Shown here one piece after another: positions 32,346 through 43,984 of a DNA stretch of 64,000 nucleotides. The number at the start of each line of letters is the position of its first letter. The stretch's first letter is position 1. Under the pieces are notes generated by a model. That model had not been told where the DNA came from, searched no databases, and worked only from the letters and a program-made list of their open reading frames with translations. The stretch is from Torreya grandis. Taxonomy: Eukaryota; Streptophyta; Pinopsida; Cupressales; Taxaceae. Both the position numbers and the translations under genes were made by a program. Location: contig JARHVA010004089.1 of assembly GCA_037957365.1 (NCBI GenBank), positions 95,001-159,000 of the forward strand. The letters are read 5' to 3'.

Positions 32346-32606
32346 CAAGGCTTTTTTTTTTTGTGCTACTTTGATAAAATTACTTTGCATGTGGTTTAAC
32401 CATCATTCAAAAAAATATACAAATCATTCAATAGTCAAGTAAATAATGCAAGTTATAAATTTGTCCAAAAGAACATTTCTAGATCACTCCAACAATAAAT
32501 AAATTGGGTTGGATTCTCCTATGCTTAGATTTCAAACTACATATTAAGAGGCATTTATATAAATAATTTCCAAACAAGAAGAAATGAGATCAATAGAGCC
32601 TCTCAC

Positions 32607-32894
32607 CTCATAAATCTATGGAATTATGCTCATTCCATGCAGAAACTATAGGCCTAACAGAGGCAACCAACTACGAAACTTTCTCAGTGAAACCATATAT
32701 GCAACTCATTACATGTGGTACCCTTCATTTGAGTTGACATGATCTGGAGAGGCTCTTACTAGGTGTCTAATAGATGGATATGAAATCTTTGACAAACTAG
32801 ATTTCCACTTCATCATACTCTTAGATTTATTAGGATCTAGTGATGCCATATAATTAACAATATATTTTACACCTTCTCTACTACTATTTTCCAC
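32607..32894 (-). pseudogene. tnpA-like gene, middle exon
   Basis: Acceptor 'tgtattttag|GTGG' at about 32,895, then ENSSREGVKYIVNYMASLDP, SKSMMKWKSSLSKISYPSIR and a shifted frame VASVRPIVSAWNEHNSIDL. It ends at donor GAG|GTGAGA (32,607/32,606). It follows the Transposase_24-like exon in the same orientation. The region is basic, in keeping with a DNA-binding protein. Confidence 0.55.
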
Positions 32895-33004
32895 CTAAAA
32901 TACAATGTTAATTTCAACACATAGTTATTTCAATAAAAAATTAAAATAAATAACATAATGTGAATTGAACCAAAAATCCATACAATTACTCCAAATTTGT
33001 TGAT

Positions 33005-34001
33005 TTGGCCTGCAACCCATCTTAGCCAAATGTATATCCAGCCCTCACATTATCTCTTGCTCTCTTGCCTCTGTTACTCTTTGTCAAATATTCTTCAAAA
33101 TGCATAATTTCTTTCAATGCCTCCCACTATTTGGGAGATAGAGTGGATTATAGCCTCTCTTTTCCCTCCATGATTGTTTTTTTATAATTATATTTAAAAT
33201 TGTTCATCAAAAGTCTCGTCTTTTGCTTGTAATATGTTTTAGAGATTTGTCCACCAGTAGTCTCAAAAGCATTCTCCATTTTTTGTATAACATTTTCCAC
33301 ACTTCATGGATCTTGCTCTAAAAATTTTGATTTGAAAATATCCAAATGGGCCCTACATCTTACACCCAACTTGGAGGCCCACTTTGTAGCATTTGGCCCA
33401 ATGAGCTCACCATCTCTCGATACCTCAACCAATAATGGATTTTTGCCTTCTAATTTTATTTATTTTGCATTCCTCTTTATAGATCTGTACAATTCTTAAC
33501 TCAATCTTTGTCTTTGACAAAATTAGACACATCTATTAAACCACTACAAATATTTTTGGCTGATCCACTAGTTCCATCAAAAGTTGTAGATGCAACAGGG
33601 GCACTCTAAGTCACACCAGATGCAAGTGATCTCTCTTCACGACTTTCATTAACTATAACTTCATGCTTATTGGCCACATTATGTGTGGCATGGGTATGTA
33701 GATCAGTACCAGTCTCCACACATTTCACTTCAAACACATCCTTTAATCTTGAATAAATCATCTACAGACTTATTGTTCCTTTGCTCTCATGTTTTTCAAA
33801 AATATCTCTTAGACTTTGTGATAAGAGATCATCATGACATTACACATCGCCATGTGATATATTAGGTTGCACATCACCATGTTCTATATCAAGTTACACA
33901 TCACCATGTGATATATCAGGTTGCACATCATCACAACTATTCTTTTCACTAACTGCATTTGTTGAATCAAAAATGTGTTAGCTTCTACGAGTTGGTGGCA
34001 T
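33005..34001 (-). pseudogene. tnpA-like CACTA protein with Transposase_24-type domain
   Basis: The likely start is ATG 34,001 (MPPTRRS). It is followed by a 9-residue tandem repeat, DVQPDISHG / DVQLDIEHG / DVQPNISHG (33,842-33,933), and an acidic/Ser-rich stretch. After a frameshift near 33,440 come GKNPLLVEVSRDGELIG, PNATKWASKLGVRCRAHLD, then ENAFETTGGQISKTYYKQKT, then PKQWEALKEIMHFEEYLTK, SNRGKRARDNVRAGYTFG. The GPN(A/S)-KxxxxLG start and the 'F-EYLTKSxRGKRxRxxxxxxYTxGxxG' end fit the plant Ptta/En/Spm transposase (Transposase_24) family, the tnpA-like DNA-binding partner of CACTA elements. It has several C-to-T stops. Its position inside the CACTA ends supports the call. Confidence 0.75.
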
Positions 34002-34174
34002 TGTATCTTTTCTTTCCTTTTGTTGTTTCTTCGCATTTTCTTTGCACTATTATTCTTGCATATAAAACAAAAAATATATATCATATTATGTCTTATATAC
34101 ACAAATTTATTGGCTATAAAATTTCATTAAACACTATTAAACAAATAATATACTACTTAGTGGATATATAACTT

Positions 34175-34330
34175 GCCTATTTGTCAAACCAAGATGCGAT
34201 AAATATTCATTATTCTTGGCCACATTTTCTCTACAAAACTACTCATAATTTGTCACTAAAATTTTATAATTATGATCACTATCATCTAATTTGTGCCTTA
34301 AATTCTTTTTCCTCATTTCACAAAGTCCAA
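34175..34330 (-). pseudogene. Possible 5' exon of tnpA-like gene
   Basis: The minus-strand frame EMRKKNLRHKLDDSDHNYK, ILVTNYE-stop-FCRENV, NEYLSHLGLTN is coherent for about 48 codons and strongly charged. It lies 170 bp upstream of ATG 34,001. If it is coding, the gene starts further up and the ATG is internal. Confidence 0.4.
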
Positions 34331-34933
34331 ATAAATAATAATATATAAATCAACAACTTGAATCAGTAGAATAGCAATGGAATATGAGTTTGAATCTCAA
34401 ATTTTGGACATCAAATGGGATTTTACTTTTATAAAAAACTCATTAAAAGTGACCATTTTTTAGGGATTAGAAACATCTAATGGTTGCTGGGGAAATAAAA
34501 TAAAACCCTAGAATGATCAAAAGACATCAAGATAACATTCATTAATTCACTTCAATGAATAATTGAAACTAGAATTTAGACACCAATTATAACTTCATTC
34601 TATTGATCTTAAAAAAATATTTTACAATACATTTCAAAATTTTATCCTAACTAAATCCCCTACTAATTATTATCATTCAGTCTTGGTTTCCCTTTTATAG
34701 GTGGGTAAGGTAAGAGACAAGCTTCAAACTATTACATGTCAAAAAGTGTCTTTTCAGTTACCCACTTTTAACATAAATCAAAAAGTCTTAATTATCATTG
34801 TTTACATAAGATTACATAAAAGCAATTAAAGATGAGAAAGGAAGAGAAATGATCAGATGTTAAAGTCCATATCACTCACAAGATACCAAAGTCTGTTAGT
34901 CATCATAAGGTACCCATGATCATTCAGATTTGG

Positions 34934-37900
34934 TTAGGTCCTCTCTCCATGATAGTATCTCCAAGGCTTGGTACTTCACTGTAAGGTCTATTCTTCTAGG
35001 GGAGATAGATATGTTTGTTCCCATTGGTACACTATGTAATCATGAGGCCATTTGTACTCCTAGACTTTTTGTGTGTTGGCCAAGTGACTCTTCCATCTAC
35101 TATCTAATAACCCTCTGGTGCTTGTGATGAATTTTGAAAACCCATCATCTAGTGCAATTATTCCATCCAAGATTAAATTGAGGCTATAAATATTTATCTC
35201 ACCATCTTTCTATAAATTAGTGAGGTAGTTTGGAACAATCTGGCTAAACTCATCTATCCAATCCTTGGAGACTTTTAGTATCGTAGGTATAAACCATTGC
35301 TTTAGTGTGTGAAATGAATCCATTATTACCTTGATATTTTGGTCTTCTCCAGATATGTATTGAAATTCATTTATGACCATTTGGACCATTTGGCTAGTAG
35401 GCTTTAAAGCTATGGGGGCCTCAATACTCCTTTATAAAAAAAAATTCACAAAGTTATTAAGGTGTGATGTATATGTTGCCATTTCTTGAATAAGGGGTCC
35501 AATATAGGTACATAGGCCTTCATTTGATCAGATGCTTGTGATAAGGAGACATAACATTCATACACATTTTCCTATTTGTCCATAATTAGACTAATCCTAT
35601 ACTCTAAGATCTTTTCCAATACCCTGAAGGTTTATCTCTTTGCTCCTTTATTTCTTCATTAGACTTTTTCAACTTCTCAATTTCTTGTTTTAGCACATTT
35701 ACTTGTTCAACAATGATTGCACCTGTATTAGTCTAGATGGTAGGGGGATGGTATAATGTTAATTTTATACTTTGGGAAGGACCTATTCCCTTCAATTGCT
35801 CTTTTAATTTCACATTTTCTATGAATAACCTATTCACTTCATCATTAAGATCAGTTTATGCTCTCTCATATTTTACCAATCTAAGCTCCATACCTTTAAT
35901 TGTAGCCCTAGTAAACATTGCTAAGTGTATTGTCATAGTAGCTACCTCTTATGTTGATGTGTCTTCAAGTGTCTTTATCATGGCAGTCTTTCTCATTTCT
36001 TGTACGACATCAAGTAATATTGGTTTTTATATTCTTTTTTTATTTGTCTAAAAGGTTAGGGTTTTAATTATTAGATTATAACATGTGCCACTCATTGCCT
36101 CATCTAAATTGAATTCAAAAATCAACATGGGATCTTTTTATATTCTTACTTGATCTAGTAAGAATATCTTTTTTAGCTCCATCCTAGGAATGATCATTAT
36201 GTTGGTCTCCAATACTAATTTTCTAGCCTCATGTGGGTTGATATTGATTTCATTGATCCTGAGCTCCTCAAAGGTCTGAGAAATAATCTAATCATGTTGG
36301 GACTCTTCAATATCCATCTTATTAATCTAGAGTCTTTCCTCAAATTATATCATTTTTACTTTGATCCAAAATCTTTAAATGCAGGGGTTTGGATAAATTC
36401 ATCATCTTCAATAAACCCAAGAGCAACAACCACTCTTTCATCATCATACATCTCTTGATCATTATGTGCATGCACATCCACCCTTTCTTCTAGTCTATGA
36501 GCCTCAATTACAAGTTCAAGGAGTGGTTGATCCACTTCATCATCATCTTTCAAATTCATTAGCACATTGGCTACCTCCTTTGTATCCCCCACCTCTTCAC
36601 TTACTTCATATGCAACTAAATAGTGTACTTCCTATGTCTTTTGCTTCTTAGGCTCTAATTTCTGTAGATGTGATTTTAATTATATTGTAATAGTGTCTGG
36701 AAGGGGTTCTACAATCACAACACTGCTTAGCCTCTTGATGGGCAACTTGGTGGGTTTTGGAGATTACCCCTTAGGTTCCTTTTTTGTCTAAACATATAAC
36801 CTTTCAAAGTTTTCAATTATCAAATGTATCCTCTTAAGAGGATCCCCTTATTCCACATAAAAACTTAGGAATTTAGTGTCTCTATTTTTCTTCTCTTTCT
36901 CAAATATTTTTATGATTTCCCATTTCCTTTTCCTCTGAAACACTTCATGAGGGATAAGGAAATTTCTTATTACATCTCCTTCTTAATCAACTTCATGGGT
37001 AATCCCAACTCTAGTGAGTAGTGTTTGCTTTACAAATTTTATATGTCCTTCAAGTTTAAAGACCCTTTCCCCTCATGACTTAAATGAATACCTTTTATTC
37101 AAATAACTTTGTAGCTCTTCTAGAGTATCAAACCTGATGAGCAATTCCCCACATATAGTTAAGTTAGGCAAGAATGTCCCCTTTTTCTACCTCTTCATAA
37201 CATCCTATTCCATCCATAGCCTTTGCCACATAAATTCCAAAAATGCAATTCAAAGGGAAACAAACTTAGGTAGAATGTGTGAGGCTTGAGGACACCCATA
37301 AACTCTTATCATTGTTTAGTCTACTAGAAAGAATCAGTCACCAAAATTATGGGTATGTCCCTATTCTAGATTTAATGCTAAGGGTCTTAATAATTATCTG
37401 ATTTCAATGGGCAATCTTGGTGAAATGTGACCAAGAGTGGCCATGACCCTTGCTACAAAATCATGATGAAATGTCACATAATCATTATTCCTACATCTGT
37501 TATCCCAAATGTAACACCAATGCTATATGAGTAACCTATTACCTTATTGGTTAGTCATCCCCAAGCACATATTCTTAGTCCATTTATCTTTGTTTTGATA
37601 TAATAGTAAATGACATAACAAGGAATAATTTTTGAAAGTGATAGGGGCTAGGTTTTCTCTCACTTGTAAGAATCGCTCATGTAGCCCTTTCTCAATTAGA
37701 GCAGCAAAGCCATACTCAACATTCACTTTAGGGTTTTGAATCCTCATTGCCATCATCATGAGACTAATTGGCATCTTCTCCTGAGCATCAATCCCAAGAA
37801 CTTGGCACAAAGAAAAATAAGTTCTTTTAAAATAGACTTGAAAGTTTTCCATTGTAAATGGCTCATTATTGGAATGGGAAATAGGTATCCTTTTATTTTT

Positions 37901-38422
37901 TGGACCCTTTTTCATTTATAGAAGAAGTTAATCACTCTTATAGGTTTTTCTCAATCTCATATAGTCTTCCTCACTTTTATCCAATTCAATCTTGGTGATG
38001 GCTTGCTTATTCAGCATGAAACACTCTACAATTACTGCTTTAGTCAATACCACTAATGGTGAGCTATCTAGAATTCTTACAGTCCTAGTAGTTAGGTGGT
38101 AATGTTATGCCAGAACTCTAATAAACTCAACATATATTAATACATTTGGGACTATTAGTTTGGCCAAGTCTAAGGCCCAAGGATTTGAAACTAGAATCTT
38201 ACCATCCCTCTTATCATAGAAGTACCAAAACAAATCCCACCCTGAGATATGAATAATTAGGTCTCTAGATCCATGAGCTACATCTCTAAACACCTTTTTT
38301 AATCCCTTATTTGTTTAATTGGGTAACACATCAAGTATGGACTATTTTAAAGTTCTCTTTTTCATTTTAGAGGCTGTGGTTTCTTCCTTCTTACTCATAA
38401 GTTCACTAATTTTGGGTGGCAT
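34934..38422 (-). pseudogene. Unknown protein of about 1,165 codons with coiled-coil tail
   Basis: Function unknown. ATG 38,422 opens MPPKISELMSKKEETTASKM. A single frame then continues without an indel to about 36,355 (about 690 codons), interrupted only by stops at TAA, TAG or TGA where Gln or Arg fits. Landmarks are ISGWDLFWYFYDKRDGKILV, SPLVVLTKAVIVECFMLNKQ, FKRTYFSLCQVLGIDAQEKM, IRVYGCPQASHILPKFVSL, VFKLEGHIKFVKQTLLTRVG and an acidic segment ending DDEFIQTPAFKDFGSK. Frameshifts near 36,355, 35,628 and 35,440 follow. The C-terminal part has a classic heptad coiled coil (NDEVNRLFIENVKLKEQLKG; VNVLKQEIEKLKKSNEEIKE), then MVINEFQYISGEDQNIKVIM and DWIDEFSQIVPNYLTNL. A TAA at 34,934-34,936 may be the true stop. 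No signal peptide or membrane span is seen. It lies between the tnp2 scrap and tnpA in the CACTA element. It could be a captured host gene, a third element gene, or an ORF of a separate nested element. Confidence 0.6.
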
Positions 38423-38429
38423 GATGAAT

Positions 38430-39780
38430 AATTTACTCCTAATTAGTTTATTTAAGTGTCTTCTTGTATAATTAAGGAAATTTAGTTATTATACACTTGT
38501 TACATAGGGTTTCTATGAACTTATCGAGCAAAATAATAGCTATAGAGTCTTCTTCCTTAAACTCTCTTACCTCTGGTATTGTGAGCTATGTGAATGATTA
38601 CAAAAATGGCATCGACTCCCAAGTATATTTTTTGTTGAGCTTGGTTATCTCTCTATTAATGTCAATTTGTGTAAAATATTTCATAATCTATCCATATTTC
38701 AAGTTTGAATACATGTGTATGCTTATGATCTTGGGAAATCAAATAGTTCATGTTTAGAGGTGTAATAATTACCACTGATGATTTAAATGATCTGAAATCT
38801 TGTACTTTAGTACTGCTCTATCATATGAAGACCATTATAGGGGTAGCAGTATGGTAGAGTTAGCATTTTACTCTCCCTGATATACCACACACTTTCACTT
38901 TACTTGTTGCAAGATAGCAGGTAAGATAGTCTCATACCGCCACCCCGTGCACACCCCTTTAAACTCCCATGAGATGGTGGGTTAATTATAGTGATTGAGT
39001 GATTGTTTACCACCATACCATAGTGTCACTATTTACCCCTTGCAGGGTTATGGTTTACTTTAGTTATTATCATGTTCTCACCGTCACCCCATGCTATTCA
39101 TATTTAGTTGCCACGGTATTACGATAGGTATTTATACATTGACCTATATGTCTCTCCATCCTATGCATACCTCTGTTGACTACTGTGTAGTGTGATATTA
39201 GATTTTTCATGTATTTTAGGTGGGAATATAGGGGTATATTATGAATACAGTATTTTAGATATCATTTTATTGAAAAGATTGAATAGTTTTCTAATTTTGC
39301 AATCTCTTAGTTTTAGTTTTTAGTGTCAATTAGACCTAAGAGATCATTTATTTATTTCTGCTGAGGAGGCTTAGTTAGGTACAGAGACTTTTAACATAGG
39401 AATCAAAGCTTTAGTCATTGGGCTCAAGGCTAGTTATGATAATAAAACTAGGAAAATTTTGGAGGTTCTAACATAGGGGTTGTCATTTTTCAAAATTTTA
39501 CCTAAGTATGGAACCCTTATACCTTGAGGATTTTGGTCTTATAATTTATCATTGACCTCTTGTTCTAGTTCTAGTCTTTTAAAGTTATCACACTATAAAT
39601 TGATGAGAAGATTTAAGTCGGGGGGTTAATTGACTGGAACATTTTCCATTTATGTCAAAGGGGGAGAATTGAAGTAGTAAAACATAGCATGATCCAGAAC
39701 AACATAAAAGTACTAAAGTTAGGGGGGAGCATAATAGTAAGGGGGAGCATGACAAGGAATTATACTTGTCTTTTCACACA
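38430..39780. other. Region upstream of the large unknown gene; no gene recognised
   Basis: It holds a locally less AT-rich block at 38,860-39,140 with repeated CACCCCATGC/CACCCCGTGC sequence. On the plus strand are three G-tracts (AAAGGGGGAGAA at 39,657, GGGGGGAGCATAATAG near 39,723, AAGGGGGAGCATG near 39,738) of the kind seen near the 3' end of some LTR elements. No LTR pair was identified. Confidence 0.35.
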
Positions 39781-40379
39781 AATTATTTAATAGTATAGGT
39801 TAAATATTTTATTTTCCTAATGTTAAGATATCTATATGTATTATTAAATCACAGATGTTCATTATTGTTTCTTTCACATAGGCATATTCAATGCATGTGG
39901 AGGTTAGAAGTTGTATTCCAAACTAAAGCTATCCAAATATCAAAGAAATGACTACAATTTATTACTATAATTTTAAAGAGTTATTTACTTTCATAGTTAT
40001 CTTGTTGCATTATTTGATACCTTTAGACCTTGCTTTCTTTTTTTCATATCTAACAATTCTATAGAAGTTAGAAAAGTCTAGCATCTAGAAAACATATAGG
40101 GCATACAATAAATTATATTCTAACTAAAAAAAATTAATTTCAACCAAAGTAAGAAAACTAAGAAGAATGATTGAACCTAACTTTAAATGCACTTCAAATT
40201 AGCAATGAACATCTCAATTTTTGTATATAATATACCAATAGAATAATGATGATTATATTCAAAAATGTATTAGTAAAATAGTAATGAATAAGCACACCTA
40301 TACTCAAATATTTATTACATTTGATAATAAATTACACCATAAATATAACCAATGTTTAGGTGACAAGCTAACAATTTAA

Positions 40380-40765
40380 GGTGATATGCTAGTTAAGGTG
40401 ACAAAACATCATCATAATCATCTACATTGCTAGCAAGATCAAAATCCTGATCACTTGTGTCTACATCTACTTGATTTTCTTCCTCATCCTCATCTGTGAC
40501 ATGCAATACATTATCTCTCCCAATGTCTCAATTAGTAATCAAAATCTCTTCTTGAAACACTCCATCATTGTCTTCATCCACTTCTTTGAATGTTTTTTGT
40601 AAATTAACATATTACTCATCAGGCATTATATCAACAACTTCCATGAATTTTCATTTTAAATGAGAATCTGTTTGAATGACATATGACCATCTTAGGCCTG
40701 TTAAATCATCAATTAGAAATGATTGGTTAATTTGAAGAGGGAAAAAATATAGCTCATCCATCTCT
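40380..40765 (-). pseudogene. Possible tnp2/tnpD transposase C-terminus (DUF4216-like)
   Basis: The minus-strand frame from ATG 40,763 reads MDELYFFPLQINQSFLIDDL, then RWSYVIQTDSHLK and MEVVDIMPDE, followed by an acidic tail (VTDEDEEENQVDVDTSDQDF). The 'P(F/Y)xxxxQxxQxFxxxDxxxxxWSxVxxT' pattern resembles the C-terminal DUF4216 region of plant CACTA transposases, which also end in an acidic tail. The catalytic Transposase_21 domain expected upstream was not found. Position and orientation fit the element. Confidence 0.4.
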
Positions 40766-40873
40766 AAAAGAAAAAGAGGTTACCCTAATGATTAAGGGTG
40801 AATATACCTATTTAGAAGCTATAATAGAATAATGAAATACTTTTATGAATCTACTAATACAGGTTGATCATAT

Positions 40874-41032
40874 CAACTACAAGATTTCACCTATAGGTTA
40901 CCTGTAGCAACTACCAAGATATAGTCTCTCCACCTAGAGGCTTCCCATAGCAACTGTAGGTTTTCACCTACAAGTTGCCTATGGTAACTATAAACTTTCT
41001 CCTATAGGAGCCTGTAGCCACTACACAAAACT
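40874..41032. repeat. Minisatellite, four units of 33-43 bp
   Basis: Units follow CAACTATAGGTTTTCACCTA and TAGGTTGCCTATAG. Each carries a small CACCTATAGGT-type palindrome. Confidence 0.7.
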
Positions 41033-42694
41033 AACTATTATTGTGATAATAAGTAATTATTTTTTAAGGACACATCTAGCTATCTTAGAAACAAAGTAAA
41101 TGATTGAAGAGGATCCTCCATAGCAACTTTATAGATCCCTCACATGCATAGAAACTTGGATATGCTACCAAAAGATGAATAAGATAAGGACAATGGAAAG
41201 GAGAAAAAGAAGCAAAATAACAAAATAGAATATATTGTCCTTTACCTAATCAAGGCTAAAAAAAAGTAACTTTAAGTTACTAACCACCTAAATGTTTATT
41301 AGGTTAGTTGCAAAGTATTTGTACCTTTCCTAGTTTAGTGTTTTTGGTTGGAGCTAATAAATTGCCTTATGTATTTAATGGCAGATCCTAGATTAGATTA
41401 ATGATGATGGTATTGTAAAAAGTAATTGCATTCTAATTTTTGAAATATTTTAATCTACTATAGCAATCTTTAATTACTACAAATTTGAGTAATGAAAAGG
41501 TTGATTCTATAAGAATCTTTTTTAAGCCTCTCAAAGAAATATTGGAACTTAGTTTTGAATAAGGAGGGCCCCCTCAGAAGGATTTTTAGTGAAGATCCTG
41601 ACCCTTCTTAGATTAAAGTGTGTTGTGTGAGTTGATTTCATTATTATTTTGATTATATGAAGTGTGATGCATGTGTGACTCATTCTCTTCAGCACTCTTC
41701 AACACTTACCTAGAATTTAGAGCATTTCATAGAATTAGGATATAGAGCACTCTACAAAATTAGAATTAAAGTACTCTATAGGATATAGATCACTCTATAT
41801 CAATTCAAATTAAATAAATACAATTAGGCATCACTCTACAGAATTAGATGTTCTACCTGTACATAAATCTCTATGGTTAGTTTTATGCATTTTTTACTTG
41901 TAGGATTCTCAGTTATCAATGGCTAATTAGCAAGAAACATAGATACTACTCTACCCTCATTTTGTTACCCATGTGCAAGAGGTATATATTAAAAGTATAT
42001 GTTGTAAAATATCTATTACTAGGACCTCACCATTTATATTTCTAATATAAAAAATATCCATTACAGTTAAAAATAATAATATTGATCAAATTGTAATACA
42101 TAAAGATAATAAAAATGTGGGGTGTTATTATACTATTTATTTGAATTTATGGGTAAATTGTGTAATACTAAAAATCTCATTGATTATATAGACTTATTTC
42201 AGTTTACATGTCATTTAGAATGTGCATAAAAGAAGACTGTGATGACTAGAAATAAACAAATGTTATTTTTATCCATGTTTTATTGAGGGCCTTCCTTGTC
42301 TAGATGATAATTAAAGAAATGATTTAGAAATGGAATATATAATTTATGCTTGTTCTATTGATAAACCACAAGCATTTAAACATATGGTAATCTTGTCAAT
42401 GTTAATGAATACAAAAATACTAACAAATAGGGTAATTAATTATTTGTTGTAACTTTGAGCATTACTTACTAGCATAAATTATTAATATGTTGAGCTAATA
42501 TGACTTGTTCTAACAATTGATATACTCCCATGTGTGGAAATATAGCATAAATTAAAATATATTGGTGACCACATTTATTTGATGAACTAGCATAACTTTC
42601 AACTATGCCATATGAGACCATCTTCTAGGATTCTATGCAATTAATAGATTAGGCTTGCACACAATGTTACCCAAGCATTGAAGTATAGGATAGG
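41033..42694. other. CACTA interior; no gene recognised
   Basis: AT-rich. A loose repeat of AGAGCACTCTAYARAATTAG-type units occurs four or five times at 41,718-41,855. No domain on either strand. Confidence 0.4.
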
Positions 42695-42800
42695 GACATA
42701 AGCCCATGGTTTAATGGCAAAGTGATCAAAGTAATTCAAATTTGGATGTATGTTACAAGTTTAATTCCCATATGCTCCAAAATGTGTAGAGGAAACTAAT
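42695..42800 (+). repeat. tRNA-derived SINE-like or tRNA-like sequence
   Basis: TGGTTTAATGGCAAAG (42,707-42,722) resembles a Pol III A box. AGTTTAATTCCCA (42,758-42,770) resembles the B box GGTTCGATTCCCA after G-to-A and C-to-T changes. The spacing is about 36 bp. Flanks do not pair as an acceptor stem, so a SINE head is more likely than a tRNA gene. Confidence 0.4.
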
Positions 42801-43819
42801 GAAAAAATAGTCTGATAAAATTAGAATTATATGTATGATTCTAGTATTCAATTGCCTATGTAACTATTGTAAATTACACCAACCAATAACAAACTAATTA
42901 TGATGTACATGCACTACCCATGCCATGAAGACTTAGTGAAAAGGAGCATCAAGGATTAGGTTGGTGAATTGGTTACAAAATTAGAAATTAATACCATACC
43001 CATGCATGATAACATGGAACACAAATGGACAACTTCAAGACATGGTCACTAAATTATATTGATTATACAATGAATAAAAACATCAAATTCTTTCACAATC
43101 TCAAGAACTCCAAATTGTTACATGGTATTCAATGTCTTAATGGCAATATACCCTCCTATTTATGTAACTCATCTCTTATAATACACTAATTTTATTCTCC
43201 TAACTAGATACAGTTACCAATCAAAAAGCTATAGATTTTGTGTTTAATGTAATAAGGGTTTTTAATTACCTCTAAATTCACTGTAAAGGGCATCCCCAAA
43301 TTTGACTTCACTGTAAAGGGCCTTGTTGACTTCAAATTCATTGTAGCAACTCTAAATTCCTTTCCCACCTTTTCGGAAGTCTCCAGGTCCTCTCCAAACA
43401 AGCTTTATCATCCATTTAAGTAGTTGTTATACTTATATGCTAAAACCCAAAATGCCTCATGCCATCAAATTGGTACACAAACCCTCTCTAGTCAACTCCA
43501 ACTTTATTAATAATTAACAAACCCTCCTTCTATTTATAGAGGTTCATTTCACAAATAATGCCTATTGTACTCCCCACTCCCCCATCGAATTGCCTTTGCT
43601 AAATTATATACTTTACTATACTCCCCACTCCCACCAATAATTTCACAATTTGTGATTAATTCTGTGTGTGCAATACAACCCACTTCTGCCAATAATTTCT
43701 CAATTCAATTTTTTTTTTTAATTACCCACTTTAATATCATATTGTCTAATTTTTATTTATGTACTAATTATTTAGTTATTTTTATTTGTGTGACTAATTA
43801 TTTAGTTGTGTTTTTTACC
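42801..43819. other. CACTA interior; no gene recognised
   Basis: It includes a duplicated 'ttcactgtaaagggc' (43,279 and 43,308). The minus frame there (GKEFRVATMNLKSTRPFTVK) is open for 65 codons but has no recognisable domain. Confidence 0.35.
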
Positions 43820-43952
43820 TAATGATCAAATTAGTCATTTATTTAGTCATTTATAGTTGTGTTGCAAAAAATTAGTAGAATTTAGTCATTTTTAGTTGTC
43901 GTGACTAAAATTTTTAGTCACGTAGTCATTTATTTGCCAAATTTTACTAGTG
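43820..43952. repeat. CACTA right terminal and subterminal repeats
   Basis: TTAGTCATTT occurs repeatedly, with an internal palindrome GTGACTAAAATTTTTAGTCAC at 43,902-43,922. The terminus is TTTTACTAGTG. Confidence 0.8.
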
Positions 43953-43955
43953 TGT
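43953..43955. repeat. Right TSD of CACTA element (TGT)
   Basis: Matches 26,545-26,547. Confidence 0.8.
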
Positions 43956-43984
43956 CAACAATTATGAAAGTGATATTATTTTCT

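Larger units (their letters stand above)
26548..43952 (-). mobile_element. CACTA (En/Spm) DNA transposon, 17.4 kb
   Basis: The left end reads CACTAGTAGAAAAATAATAA. The right end, reverse-complemented, reads CACTAGTAAAATTTGG. The first eight bases are identical, and a 3-bp TGT duplication flanks both ends. Subterminal copies of AAATGACTAA/TTAGTCATTT in both orientations are dense at both ends, as expected for tnpA binding sites. The interior minus strand carries a tnpA-like gene with a Transposase_24-type domain and a possible tnp2 C-terminus. It also carries a 1,165-codon unknown gene, a second unknown reading frame, a LINE-like RNase H scrap and a SINE-like sequence. The transposase core was not found, so the copy is non-autonomous now. 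Confidence 0.85.

Noticed and set aside
42701..42790. Intact tRNA gene
   Set aside because: No acceptor-stem pairing or clear anticodon arm; only box-like motifs remain, so a SINE-like call was preferred.
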